The position numbers and the translations under genes are program-made. A DNA stretch of 64,000 bases from CAUZIZ01 sp965219855 (GTDB lineage: Bacteria > Acidobacteriota > UBA6911 > RPQK01 > JAJDTT01). The notes below the pieces were generated by a model, which saw only the letters and a program-made list of their open reading frames with translations, was not told the DNA's origin and made no database searches. The stretch lies in the NCBI GenBank assembly GCA_965219855.1, contig CBDCOR010000014.1, positions 457,192 to 521,191 on the forward strand. The letters run 5' to 3'. How positions within the stretch are numbered: the stretch's first letter is position 1; every line of letters begins with the position of its first letter. This document shows positions 10,139-18,810 of this stretch, piece after piece.

Positions 10139-11420
10139 CGGGCCTCCGGTCTCGCCCAAGGAGCAAAATAGATGGGACTTCTGGTTGGGTCTGTGTTCAG
10201 CTTGGTTGTTCTGGTTTCGTCCAGCTTTCCGGCCTTGGCGGAAAACGGACATCAGTGGACCATAAAGGGCTCTTATGCGATCGTTCCGACGACGCCACTC
10301 GAGATCGGAAATCAACGTCAGCTCTTGATGGACAACTACGTTGTCGAAGACCTCCGCGCCTGTCGCAGAAAGGTCCAGCAGCCCACAAAACACCCCTCGA
10401 ATCCACTGTTCTCAACCGGACCGGATGGGCTCAACCCGGACTGGACCGCACCCTATATCAGCGTTATCCGCGACCTCGATAGCGGCCTATACCGGCTTTG
10501 GGCTGCCAGCAACATCCTCGTCGAGCAACCGATCCCGCCCGGATTTTACTGGCTGAGTAGGGGGCGATATTTTGAGTCCTCCGACGGCCTGCAGTGGCGG
10601 GCGCCCAACCTCGGTTTGGTCGAATCGAACGGGAGCAAGGCCAACAATATTTTTCTGGGAGGCCCGAAATTCACCTACGACAGCCTCGGTGTCAGTCCAT
10701 CCCCTCAAAAATGGCGGCAGCGCGGGCGCTACTTGATGCTCTACAACCGAGGGCCCGCCGGCCGCGATCCACACCCTGAGTTGATTGCCGGCGGCCAGGA
10801 GCTTCGGCTGGCCTTCAGCGAAGACGGCATACACTGGACCGACCAGAAAGAGAACCCGATTTTCAGAGGCCAAAGCGATACCTCAAACAACGTTACCTAC
10901 AACCTCGAGCGGAGCGTTTTGATGTCCTATCGGCGTCCGCCGATCAATGCCGGTGAGATCCGTCGCATCGCCTATTCCGAGAGCGTTGATCTGGTTCACT
11001 GGAGCCAGCCCGAACAGGCTGTAGTTCCGGATGAGTTGGACCCCTATTCACTCTACTGCATGCCGGTCTCGCGCTATCACGGTGTTTACTTCGGCTTTCT
11101 GCACATGTTCTACCACCGAGCGCCCTTCGACCGGAAAGCTCCTCGTCCAAAAGATATGAAGATCGATGTTCAGCTCACCTGGAGCCGGGACGGTAGGCAT
11201 TGGGAACGCCATCCACAGCGACCGATATTCTTGGAAACCGGGCCCCAGGGCTCCTACGACGAGGGCCGGGTCTATGTCGGCAAGGGACTGATCGAGCGTG
11301 ACGACCGCGTCGATATCTACTACACCGGACACCAGAGCCGGCATATCTCGAAAGAGGTCCAACCCGGTGACAACCACCTTTGCCTGGCCAGCCTGCGTCG
11401 GGATGGCTTTGTGTCACTAG

Positions 11421-13291
11421 ACCCAAAATAAGCGCAAGTTCGAAAATAGACCCCTTTGTCGGCTCCGAGGAGCCATTTTGGAGACCTAAATTCTAAATTT
11501 CGGCGCGAAGTCACTCAGAACAGGCACGTGTTCAGCTGTCCTCCACGCCGATCGCTCAGGGAAAACGATTCTGCCCTCTTGGGGGGCGTTTGTAGAGACA
11601 CCTCGCCCCAGCTCTGGCGACCCTCGGAGCTACTTTATCTCCTTTCAGTTTCAGGTAGCTGGCCGGTGTTTCAACCACTTACTGCCTTCCAAGAGAAGAC
11701 GGCTCCAACCATTGACATCCAGCAGCCGATAGACCAACTGTCGGCCCCTGCGCAAAATCTGGCAGGGCATTTCAATGACCTCTCGCAGGAAACGGCGATA
11801 CTCCATCTTCACCAGCTCTCGGGCTTGCAGTCGCGCCGGCAGCACCAACCCCATCCAGGCCTTCAGATTCCAGGCTTGAGCCGCAATCACCAGATAGGCC
11901 CAGTTGGCTACCAGCGTATCCGAGGGCATCCGCAGGGCCTCGACTCCGTTCTTGAGTTGTTCAATGACGTTCTCCTGGTTGCAGCGCCGGTTGTTTTCCC
12001 GTACGACTCCCGCCGTTCCCAACGTTCTGGCCGAGATATTGGTGACATAAAAGTGGTAGCGCGTCTGCGGCAGCAGCCGCTTCTGGCCTTTCTCGACCAG
12101 GATCGTCTTGCGCAAGATCACCATCCGATAGGTTCGCTTCGCTTTGCTCGGACGGTAGTCGATCTCCGCGATCTCTTCCCGTTCCAGCGTCAGCGTCTTG
12201 AACCCGCGTCTCTTGACAATCTCCGGCTTCACTTTGTCCCGCCGCTGGCGCCGCTTCTTCCCTTTTCCTTTCCCCTGGCTGGGGCGCCCCAGCTCTTTCC
12301 ATCTCGCTTCTGGCAACGCCTCCGCCCACTTGACGAAGCTCGGATGGGCGTCGATCCCGAAGTCAAACTCCACGCCCGCCTCCGTCCAACGGTCAAAATG
12401 AGCCGTCAGCGAAAAATCCGTGTCCCCGCACAGGCGCACCTTCCGAAAACCCGCCTCTCGAACCAGCTCGATACTCCGATCCAGCCATTCGGCCGCTCCC
12501 TCATGAGAGGGACGGTTGCCCGAGCGGTTGACCGCATAGAGCACCTCTCCCGTATTGGCCAGCGTCACGATCAGCGGCGCATAGCCCCACTGCCCGTCGT
12601 AGCTGATCTCCATCCCTTCCTTGCATTCGCCGCTCGTGGGGGCCATCGTCCCATCCACGTCGATCTCCGCCCGTTGGAAGAAACGGGCCGGTTGTTGGGC
12701 CCAGACCTTGAGGCGGCTGGCATTGACGGCTTCCATCAGATCCACCACGTCGGGCGCGTCAAAGCGGCGCACAAAGTCTCCGGCCGTGCTGGGGGCGGGG
12801 ATCTTCTCGGCTCCCACCGCCTCCAGGAAACTCACACTCTGACGTCGCAGTTCAATATCCTGATAGCGGGTCCCGCCCGTGGCCACGTTGTAGATCAGGC
12901 TCAGGACGTGGTCCGATTCGTGGTACGGTTGGTGGCGTTTGAGCAGCGTCACCGCCTGGTCAATGGCTTTCCCCAGCCCACTCCACTTCACCACCTGCTG
13001 CAGCAGCCCCAGACCACCGTAACTGACCGCACCCGTTTTCTCCGAGACCTCGTAGCTGATGACCTCGGGCGAGAGCACCGGTTTCGGGTCTTGACCGTTC
13101 CAGCTGGGGCTCAATCGCTGAGCAACCTCTGCTTCCCGTTTGCGGATGATTGCGCTATCCTTTTTATTCACCTGAACTGCCTCCTTTCGGCTTGTTCTGA
13201 AGTTTCTTTGACAACCCCAGAATACCCGTCAGGTCTGGCATTTCAGGTGTTTACATGTGGTTTAGTCCACTTTCATCTACTTCTTTTGGGA
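11421..13291 (-). mobile_element. IS1380-family element, copy 1 (1871 bp)
   Basis: Bounded by ACCCAAAA at the left and TTTTGGGA at the right, with CTAG duplicated on both sides (11417-11420 and 13292-13295). Same length and nearly the same sequence as the copies at 19785-21655 and 50444-52314. The long reverse-strand open frame across it is a shadow of the transposase. The insertion disrupts the propeller gene 10172-13600. Confidence 0.93.
11651..13171 (-). CDS. IS1380-family DDE transposase, copy 1
   Basis: 506 residues, usual for IS1380. Catalytic context is visible: EIDVDGTMAPTSGE (first Asp), CGDTDFSL (second Asp) and CNQENVIEQLKNG (Glu). In this copy the residue before the GDTDF motif is Cys (RKVRLCGDTDF), where the other two copies have Arg (RKVRLRGDTDF). 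The Arg is conserved in related transposases as I know them, so this copy may be weakened. Start MNKKDSAIIRKREAEV is preceded by AGGAGGCAGTTCAGGTGA, a good Shine-Dalgarno sequence. Confidence 0.93.
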   Translation of the reverse strand: MNKKDSAIIRKREAEVAQRLSPSWNGQDPKPVLSPEVISYEVSEKTGAVSYGGLGLLQQVVKWSGLGKAIDQAVTLLKRHQPYHESDHVLSLIYNVATGGTRYQDIELRRQSVSFLEAVGAEKIPAPSTAGDFVRRFDAPDVVDLMEAVNASRLKVWAQQPARFFQRAEIDVDGTMAPTSGECKEGMEISYDGQWGYAPLIVTLANTGEVLYAVNRSGNRPSHEGAAEWLDRSIELVREAGFRKVRLCGDTDFSLTAHFDRWTEAGVEFDFGIDAHPSFVKWAEALPEARWKELGRPSQGKGKGKKRRQRRDKVKPEIVKRRGFKTLTLEREEIAEIDYRPSKAKRTYRMVILRKTILVEKGQKRLLPQTRYHFYVTNISARTLGTAGVVRENNRRCNQENVIEQLKNGVEALRMPSDTLVANWAYLVIAAQAWNLKAWMGLVLPARLQARELVKMEYRRFLREVIEMPCQILRRGRQLVYRLLDVNGWSRLLLEGSKWLKHRPAT

Positions 13292-13675
13292 CTAGAGTCA
13301 CCTGATGAAGGAAATATGCTGACCAAACCCATCTCGTATCCCGGAGGAAGTCTCCACATCAACGCCAGGACGTCCCCAGGTGGTTCCGTGCGTGTCGCCA
13401 TCCGCCGAGGCGATGGCGAGTTCGACGGCTTGCCACTGGCGCAGTGGAGCTACGAGCGATGCAATGTCTTCAGCGCTGATTCGATCGATCACACGATCGA
13501 GTGGAAGCAGCAGGAGAATCTGAGCAGTCTAAAGGGAAAGGCCATCCGCCTGGAGTTCAGCCTCAAGCAGGCGGAGCTGTTTTCCTTCTGGTTCGAATAG
13601 GGTTCGGTGGTCTGCTTCGGTAATACTATCGAAACGCTGCTTAGTGCTCCCTTTCATAAATACGATGATGTTTGC

Positions 13676-13780
13676 AGATGGGGCTTGCGAGGCGAGATCA
13701 AGGCAGGAGGAGGAAGGCGATGCTTGGCCATCTTCGACGACGACCAACACAGAGATCGTCCGCAACCCCCATCATTCATC
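13676..13780 (+). repeat. Partial inverted copy of the MITE at 15165-15436
   Basis: GGGGCTTGCGAGGCGAGATC through the CGACGACGAC and CCGCAACCCCCAT blocks matches, in inverted orientation, the right half of the element at 15165-15436 with few mismatches. The terminal inverted repeat is missing, so this is a degraded copy. It and the full element flank the aldo/keto reductase gene. The rest of 13601-14050 shows no gene. Confidence 0.7.
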
Positions 13781-14050
13781 GTGGGTACAGTCCAAGTCGC
13801 CAGTCACCCACAGGGCGCCTACTCTCACCAGCAGGCCCACCCCAAAAGGGATCCACAGCACGGAAACTCAGCTCTTTCTCGGTATAGAACTCAGCCGCTC
13901 ATCATAGAATAATCGTCGCCTAAGGATACAGGAAGGTAAAGGCCATGTTAAGGGATGTCAGCCGTCCAACGTGTCCGCCAGAGCCGACTTCTATTTCTGA
14001 CAGCAGCCGTTTATCCAGACTGGTTAGAAGCAGATAGAGTAGAGAATACT

Positions 14051-15037
14051 TTAGCTCTGCAGCTCTTCCCACAACAGCGGCTTGCTGAAGTCATCGGTGC
14101 TCTTGTAGGGCTCATAGACGCCCGACACGGCTCGCTGTGACGTGCGTCTCAGAATACTTGCGACTTCTTCTTTGCCAAGCGGCTTGAAAGCTTGGGCTGC
14201 CTTGACATTCTTTTGCAGCACTTCCAGTGAGTCGGACCCGGTGCAGATCGTGGACACGGGTAGATTCAAGACATAGTGGATACACTCCTCAGGACTGACC
14301 GCCCGGGTCAGTAGGATATGGCCGAAACCCATGGTCTTCATGGCGATGATCCCAATCTGCCGTTTCGAGAGAAGCGGCAGGACATTTCGCTCGAAGCTGC
14401 GGTAGTGGAAATCGAAAGGATTCAAAGGCATCTGCACGGTGTCGAAGTCAAAATCCTTGGAGAGCATTTTCAGATGAATGTCGGGATCCTTGTGACCGGT
14501 GAAGCCGACATAGCGAACCTTGCCGGCCTTTCTAGCCTCGATCGCCGCTTCCACGGCGCCCCCGGGTGAGAAGATCATGTCGGGCACTTCTGGCCATACC
14601 ACCTCGTGAAATTGCCACAGGTCGATGTGATCGGTGCGAAGCCTCTTAAGGCTGTCTTCGAGGTGCTTCAAAGCAGTTGCCTTCTTCCGCCCGTGATGCT
14701 TGGTCATTATGAAGGCTTTCTCCCGACGGCTGCCTTGGAGTGCCCTCCCCAAGAGCTCTTCGCTGCGACCCCCGTGGTAGTCCCAAGCGTTGTCGAAGAA
14801 ATTGATGCCCATATCTTGAGCGGCGTGGACTAGTTTGATAGCGTCGTTGTCCTGGTTGAGTCCCAGGTGATAACCACCGAGGCAGAGTGCGGATACCTTC
14901 TCGCCGGTCTTTCCCAGGGAGCGGTATGGCATCTCCCCGGCTGCCGCCACTACGGTAGGGCGGGCCAGAGCCGTTCCTGCCATCGCCGCCACACCGGTCT
15001 GAATAAACTGTCTTCGGTTCCGAGCAGGATCACCCAT
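14051..15037 (-). CDS. Tat-exported aldo/keto reductase
   Basis: 328 residues. The leader has a twin-arginine motif (RRQFIQTG, residues 8-15) and an apolar segment ending near residue 34, so periplasmic location is likely. The aldo/keto reductase core follows: MPYRSLGKTGEKVSALCLGG; catalytic Asp and Tyr in FFDNAWDYHGG (about residues 80-90); Lys in FIMTKHHG; His in LWQFHEVVW. The family is NAD(P)H-dependent carbonyl reductase; Tat-exported members are common in Acidobacteriota and Planctomycetota and usually lie near sugar-oxidoreductase genes. It is isolated here, flanked by inverted copies of a MITE. Start chosen at the ATG giving the complete RR leader; it follows a GGAGGATATATC-type ribosome binding site. 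Confidence 0.9.
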   Translation of the reverse strand: MGDPARNRRQFIQTGVAAMAGTALARPTVVAAAGEMPYRSLGKTGEKVSALCLGGYHLGLNQDNDAIKLVHAAQDMGINFFDNAWDYHGGRSEELLGRALQGSRREKAFIMTKHHGRKKATALKHLEDSLKRLRTDHIDLWQFHEVVWPEVPDMIFSPGGAVEAAIEARKAGKVRYVGFTGHKDPDIHLKMLSKDFDFDTVQMPLNPFDFHYRSFERNVLPLLSKRQIGIIAMKTMGFGHILLTRAVSPEECIHYVLNLPVSTICTGSDSLEVLQKNVKAAQAFKPLGKEEVASILRRTSQRAVSGVYEPYKSTDDFSKPLLWEELQS

Positions 15038-15164
15038 GATGTATATCCTCCGTGGAGACTATTGCCAGGCCGGGTCCGTCCGATCTAATGGCCTGGCTTC
15101 GACCAAGGCTAGCACCGCTCAGATTCTGTTGTCCAACTTCCCCAACTCTGTTCGAGTGGGCTAG

Positions 15165-15436
15165 GAGCCTGTCCAAGTAATGGTCCGAGTTGCGTTACAG
15201 GCGCCGTTTGTCCAGATGCGAGGCAGGGCAACGCAGGCGATGCTCGGTCATCTTCAAGGAGCCCGAACAAAGCAGATGGGCTGACGCCGCCTGTAACCCG
15301 AAGGGAGAATGGGGGTTGCGGCCGATCTCCGCGTTCGTCGTCGTCGAAGATGACCAAGCATCGACTTCCTCCTCCTGCCTTGATCTCGCCTCGCAAGCCC
15401 CATTCTCGCAACCCGGACCATTACTCGGACAGGCTC
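15165..15436. mobile_element. 272-bp MITE-like element with 30-bp inverted ends and CTAG duplication
   Basis: Both ends begin GAGCCTGTCC(A/G)AGTAATGG and are inverted copies over about 30 bp with two mismatches (15165-15194 and 15407-15436). CTAG lies directly outside both ends (15161-15164 and 15437-15440), as with the IS1380 copies, although the termini differ from IS1380. No transposase is encoded. The internal sequence has further inverted segments. A degraded copy is at 13676-13780. Confidence 0.75.
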
Positions 15437-15445
15437 CTAGAAGGC

Positions 15446-15637
15446 CTAATTACTCGACTCGGCGACCTGAAGCCGCTGTCCTACACGGGTAGTTTCCGCC
15501 AAGCTCACCAACAGGTCCAGATCGAAAGCTGGAAGGAGGCCAAGACAGAACAGCTCCGGCCCCTGATCATAGCGGACCGGTTGCTCCAGCAGGTCATGCA
15601 GACTTTTCATCCCGTCTTCCACCTTAGCTTTGGTCTC
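15446..15637 (-). pseudogene. Possible C-terminal remnant of an alpha/beta-hydrolase
   Basis: An open minus-strand frame without a start ends at TAG 15446 and reads KVEDGMKSLHDLLEQPVRYD, then QGPELFCLGLLPAFDLDLLV and on to QVAESSN. The pattern ELF..GLL..FDL..L..LA resembles the C-terminal strand/helix region of acetyl-xylan-esterase-like hydrolases; this is only a resemblance. Its 5' side is cut by the R1 repeat at 15634 and its 3' side is next to the MITE. Confidence 0.25.
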
Positions 15638-15715
15638 CAGGCCGAAGTCCTATTCTTTCGCGCCTTTGGCTTGAGGACGGCGGCCTGGAGACCACCGCTA
15701 CGACCCCGGTATCAT
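15634..15715 (+). repeat. R1 palindromic repeat, partial copy
   Basis: TTAGCTTTGGTCTCCAGGCC, GAAGTCCTATTCTTTCG, then GGCGGCCTGGAGACCACCGC and GCTACG follow the R1 family order. The copy overlaps the 3' end of the lipoprotein gene at 15698 and supplies its stop codon, so it probably inserted at or into that gene's end. Confidence 0.65.
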
Positions 15716-16702
15716 CTCATCCAAACGCTGCCTCAGTGCGCTTTCCTGCTGCTGAAACGACGTCAAATCGGTCTCGGCTATGAAGATGTGACCGCCACGA
15801 GTGACTTGCTGACCGGGCTCCAAATCCCCAAACCAGACGAGCAGGTCGGTACAGGGCGCGTTCTGATTGGCCAGCACCGCCAACCCGTCGTTCGATAGAT
15901 GAGCCGTGAGGAAGTGTCCCTTGTTGGTGATGTTCCAGCAGACTACACCAGGGAAGCTCACCGAAGGACCCGTCATCGACCCTGGCCGAACCCTGGCATA
16001 CTCCTCTTCCCTTCCCTCTATTGGTAGAAAAGTACCCGGGCCGACGTTCGGGATCATCTGGTACTCCGTCCAGGAAGATCCGGCCTTGAGGTAGGGCCGA
16101 TATCCGGTAACCGGCGTGTGGAAGTGGTCCAGGCAGATCCAGGTGTACACATCTGTCCAAGTCTCATCCGAGCGATTGGTGACCCCGACACTGTAGTGGG
16201 CTCCCATGGAATCGGCGTAGATGCTGGCGGCCTGCCGACCCAGGACAGGCTTCTGCTCTGCAGCCGGATCGAGATAGAATCCCTCCTTTGGATCACTCTT
16301 CCAAAGACCGTTCAGATCCTTCACGGGACTGCCGACGTAGGACCATCGCGTCCCTTCCAACTTCCACTCCATCCCCACCTGGTAGTGGAGCTTTTTCCCA
16401 TTGATATAGATCTGTTCCGGCAGCCTCACAATCCAGGAAGCCTTGGCGGGCCGATTCTCCCAGCCGATTCGTTCCAAGCCATCTACCGTTATGACCACGA
16501 CCTGCGGGGCCAAGGCGTCATGATAGCGACGGTAGGTGGGATAGGAGGAATGAACCTGGGGCTCCACCTTCAGCCGGTGGAAATTCAGCTCCACCGGACC
16601 GGGCGTCCCCATCTGCTGGTCGCCCTCCGAAGAAGAGCAAGCCTGAAGCATGAGCAGTGCCAGAAGCAGCGCCCGTGTGTAGCTCGAAGATCGCTCCTTC
16701 AT
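15698..16702 (-). CDS. Lipoprotein of unknown function
   Basis: 334 residues. Lipobox-type leader (LLLALLMLQAC, Cys about residue 22) followed by a Ser/Gly-rich linker. The body is rich in aromatic and beta-prone segments (WIVRLPEQIYINGKKLHYQV, SMGAHYSVGVTNRSDETWTD, SFPGVVCWNITNKGHF), like a beta-sandwich; GNN-type 'VTNRSDETW' resembles an exported immunoglobulin-like fold. No family recognised. Its last codons and stop lie inside a copy of repeat R1, so the native C-terminus may have been altered. It lies downstream of, and on the same strand as, the propeller gene at 16907, 204 bases away. Confidence 0.7.
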   Translation of the reverse strand: MKERSSSYTRALLLALLMLQACSSSEGDQQMGTPGPVELNFHRLKVEPQVHSSYPTYRRYHDALAPQVVVITVDGLERIGWENRPAKASWIVRLPEQIYINGKKLHYQVGMEWKLEGTRWSYVGSPVKDLNGLWKSDPKEGFYLDPAAEQKPVLGRQAASIYADSMGAHYSVGVTNRSDETWTDVYTWICLDHFHTPVTGYRPYLKAGSSWTEYQMIPNVGPGTFLPIEGREEEYARVRPGSMTGPSVSFPGVVCWNITNKGHFLTAHLSNDGLAVLANQNAPCTDLLVWFGDLEPGQQVTRGGHIFIAETDLTSFQQQESALRQRLDEMIPGS

Positions 16703-16781
16703 TCACCCTCTCGCTCTCGTTTCTAACCTTGAGGAGACCGGGTTTCCGGAGAGCCTGGGTGGACGGCGGCACGATCTAGCC

Positions 16782-16815
16782 GTCCCCAACCCCTGGCTTG
16801 CGCTTCAGGCTCCCA
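16782..16815 (-). repeat. Single arm of the 176-bp hairpin element
   Basis: CCCCAACCCC(T)GGCTTGCGCTTCAGGCT matches the right arm of the element at 4685-4860. No partner arm lies nearby, so it is a solo half-element in the spacer 16703-16906, which otherwise shows nothing. Confidence 0.6.
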
Positions 16816-16906
16816 TGTCCCGACAATGCTTGCTCCGATATGAAGTCAATTCCTGAATGATCTAGGCTGAACTGTAGCCTGGACTCCCCAGCTTCAAGCA
16901 AGAGTA

Positions 16907-18427
16907 TTACCGAAACCGTAGCGAGTAAAGATCTGCGTCCTTCATGACGAAGCGCAGTCGTACTGGCTTTCCTGCCAACGGGCCTAATTGGGCTCCACTC
17001 TTCCATTCCACGCGCCGGTCCAGCTGATCCCCGAAGATTTCGAAGGAATCTTCCAGGGCAAAGCCTTCCAGCGCGCGCCCGGCGGAATCCTGCACTTCGA
17101 TCCGGAGGCTCCCGGCGGCCGAACTGGCAAAGTTGATCTCCAGAGTGTCCCCGTCAAAGATCAGGGGACGTGTCAGCAGCTCGCCTCCCTGCATGGGTGC
17201 GGCCACTGAGACGAAGCCATCTACCCTCAAGGTGTAGCGCCGGAGCCGATCGCTCTTCCCGGTCCAGTAGCTCTCGGTGGCATAGAGGGAAATCTCTTTG
17301 GGAGCGCCTGGAATGGCAGAAGCAGTCTCCACCGCATGCCAGGCCATATAGTGGTCCCCATAGGCCCAATTGTTCGGGTGTTGCGGACCGGGACGCAGGA
17401 ACGACTCCCCCCAGCGCTTGAAGCTGTGGCCATCGCGGCTGGACATGAAAAGCGTGTCGGTGATCGCGCTGCCATAGCGAACGTGGCCCTGCGTACGCCC
17501 TTTTCGATGCTCGTATTGGGGCAGGTTCTTGTAGTGATCGTCCCAGACTCTCGCCTGGTAACGCACGGGAAAACCGATGAAGATGTGAGGCGCCCGATAG
17601 TAGGGCGCAACCTGATTCGTGTAAAGGGGCTCATCGGGAACGTCGGGAAAGCGGACCATCACCGGATCGGTCCAGTGAATGAAGTTCTTGGAAGTGGATG
17701 TCCTGACATCACGGATGTTCTCTCCGCTCGACGCATGCGGGTGGAAATCGCGGATGTAGGCCCGGTATTCCTGGCGGAGCGTGTCCCAGAAGGCGATATT
17801 CTGGGTGTCGAACGCGCCCTTCGTCATGACCGCTTTGCCGTCATCCATGAAGGACCATCGGATGGCGTCCGGGGATTGAAAGGCCCGCAGGCCCTTGGAG
17901 CTCTCCCAGGCCCAGGCCAAGGCCTTGTATTTTTGCTCTCGGGTCGCGGCAGGGTTGGCATCGATGAAAGGCGTCAGATCGTGCCCTTCGTACCCAGCTC
18001 CATCCCAAACGATATTGTTCTTCTTCGAACCCTCGAACTCGATCAGCCCCAATTCCGGCTTTACCCAATGGATTCCGTCCAGGCTCTCGGCGTAACAGGC
18101 CAGGGGAATGTGTGGACGGATCAACTCCTTGCCCTCGACCTGGATCTGCCAACCGCGATAGTAGAGCCGGTAGCGACCCTCGTCCTGAAAGATGTGATGG
18201 TAGCCACAGCCACTTCCCTCCCAGGGTTGATCGTGCACCAGGACCACTTCTCGGGGAATAGGGTGGTGCAGCTCAAGCCGGGCATGGGTCATGCTATCAA
18301 TGAGGAAGTCATCGACGAACAACTCCCGGCGCGAGGCTATGTTGACGGCATCAGGCTGTCCGGCCCAACCAATCGCCGGGATCGGAAATAGTAAAATGAC
18401 TACGCACAAGCTGCGGGTAAGCGACAT
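16907..18427 (-). CDS. Exported five-bladed-propeller (GH32/43-like) protein, intact paralogue
   Basis: 506 residues from ATG 18427, chosen over an upstream ATG at 18499 because it gives a clean signal peptide (MSLTRSLCVVILLFPIPAIGWA) and has AGAGGA seven bases upstream. Propeller strands follow: ELFVDDFLIDSMTHARLELH, GRYRLYYRGWQIQ, ESLDGIHWVKPELGLIEFEG, NFIHWTDPVMVRFPD and SSRDGHSFKRWGESFLRPG. The C-terminal beta-sandwich runs from VDGFVSVAAPMQGGELLTRP to LRFVMKDADLYSLRFR. The family resembles GH32/GH43/GH130-fold 'glycosyl hydrolase' propellers of Planctomycetota and Acidobacteriota; the substrate is unknown. It is the only complete member of three in the window. Confidence 0.85.
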   Translation of the reverse strand: MSLTRSLCVVILLFPIPAIGWAGQPDAVNIASRRELFVDDFLIDSMTHARLELHHPIPREVVLVHDQPWEGSGCGYHHIFQDEGRYRLYYRGWQIQVEGKELIRPHIPLACYAESLDGIHWVKPELGLIEFEGSKKNNIVWDGAGYEGHDLTPFIDANPAATREQKYKALAWAWESSKGLRAFQSPDAIRWSFMDDGKAVMTKGAFDTQNIAFWDTLRQEYRAYIRDFHPHASSGENIRDVRTSTSKNFIHWTDPVMVRFPDVPDEPLYTNQVAPYYRAPHIFIGFPVRYQARVWDDHYKNLPQYEHRKGRTQGHVRYGSAITDTLFMSSRDGHSFKRWGESFLRPGPQHPNNWAYGDHYMAWHAVETASAIPGAPKEISLYATESYWTGKSDRLRRYTLRVDGFVSVAAPMQGGELLTRPLIFDGDTLEINFASSAAGSLRIEVQDSAGRALEGFALEDSFEIFGDQLDRRVEWKSGAQLGPLAGKPVRLRFVMKDADLYSLRFR

Positions 18428-18567
18428 TTTTCCTCTGTAGCCGCCCATTCTAGAGCAATACCCTACGAGGAACAGCTTTATATCGACTCCTGTTGCCACT
18501 TGAACGAGAGAGGCGATGGGATGATCGCCGAAGCAATTGGCAAGGTTCTCTACGAAGAGTTACGCTA

Positions 18568-18747
18568 AGGGTTCGCCTAAGAATAACTTGGCAGAGTTGG
18601 CACTCAGATTTGCACCAGATTTGGTCGTGAACGATTGAGCAAAACCGCAGGCGTAGTCAGGCCCACGTCGAGAATTTCGTGATTGAGGAGCGCCCGAAGA
18701 TGGTGTGATGAAATGCCAGAATGTGAAGTTATGCTTGAGCGAGCCCT
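18568..18747. mobile_element. MITE-2 copy a (180 bp)
   Basis: Ends AGGGTTCGCCTAAGAATAAC and, inverted, AGGGCTCGCTCAAGCATAAC match over about 22 bp with four mismatches. The body (CAGATTTGCACCAGATTTGG, then GTGAACGATTGAGC, CCGCAGGCGTAG) is closely matched, inverted, at 44094-44276. No coding capacity. It lies in the divergent spacer between the propeller gene and the gene at 18811, so it could affect either promoter. Confidence 0.8.
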
Positions 18748-18810
18748 GATAGCTGGGTTGGTCCTTTCATCCGTGAACCAGATGGACTTGGACTCAGTCT
18801 TACTAGAGAC

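Larger units (their letters stand above)
10172..13600 (+). pseudogene. Exported five-bladed-propeller protein split by IS1380
   Basis: The N-terminal part (10172-11420) has a signal peptide (LLVGSVFSLVVLVSSSFPALA) and propeller strands (DWTAPYISVIRDLDSGLYRL, EDGIHWTDQKENP, SVDLVHWSQPEQA, RDGRHWERHPQRP) ending RRDGFVSL. The C-terminal part resumes after the IS at 13292 (ESPDEGNMLTKPISYPGGSL ... LKGKAIRLEFSLKQAELFSF), the same beta-sandwich module as in the paralogues at 8157 and 16907. Removing 11421-13291 plus one CTAG copy rejoins the frame exactly (TCA CTA GAG TCA), giving about 520 residues, the paralogue length. So this was an intact gene before a simple insertion. Likely a periplasmic or surface glycan-binding or glycoside-hydrolase-like protein; no catalytic residue assignment is possible from the sequence alone. 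Confidence 0.88.

Noticed and set aside
11456..13600. 714-codon plus-strand frame across IS1380 copy 1 (and similar frames at 19820-21739 and 50479-52410)
   Set aside because: Reverse-strand shadow of the 506-residue transposase; the identical shadow occurs in all copies and has no family features.
17336..18391. 351-codon plus-strand frame
   Set aside because: Antisense shadow of the propeller gene at 16907-18427, which has a leader, start and homology to paralogues.
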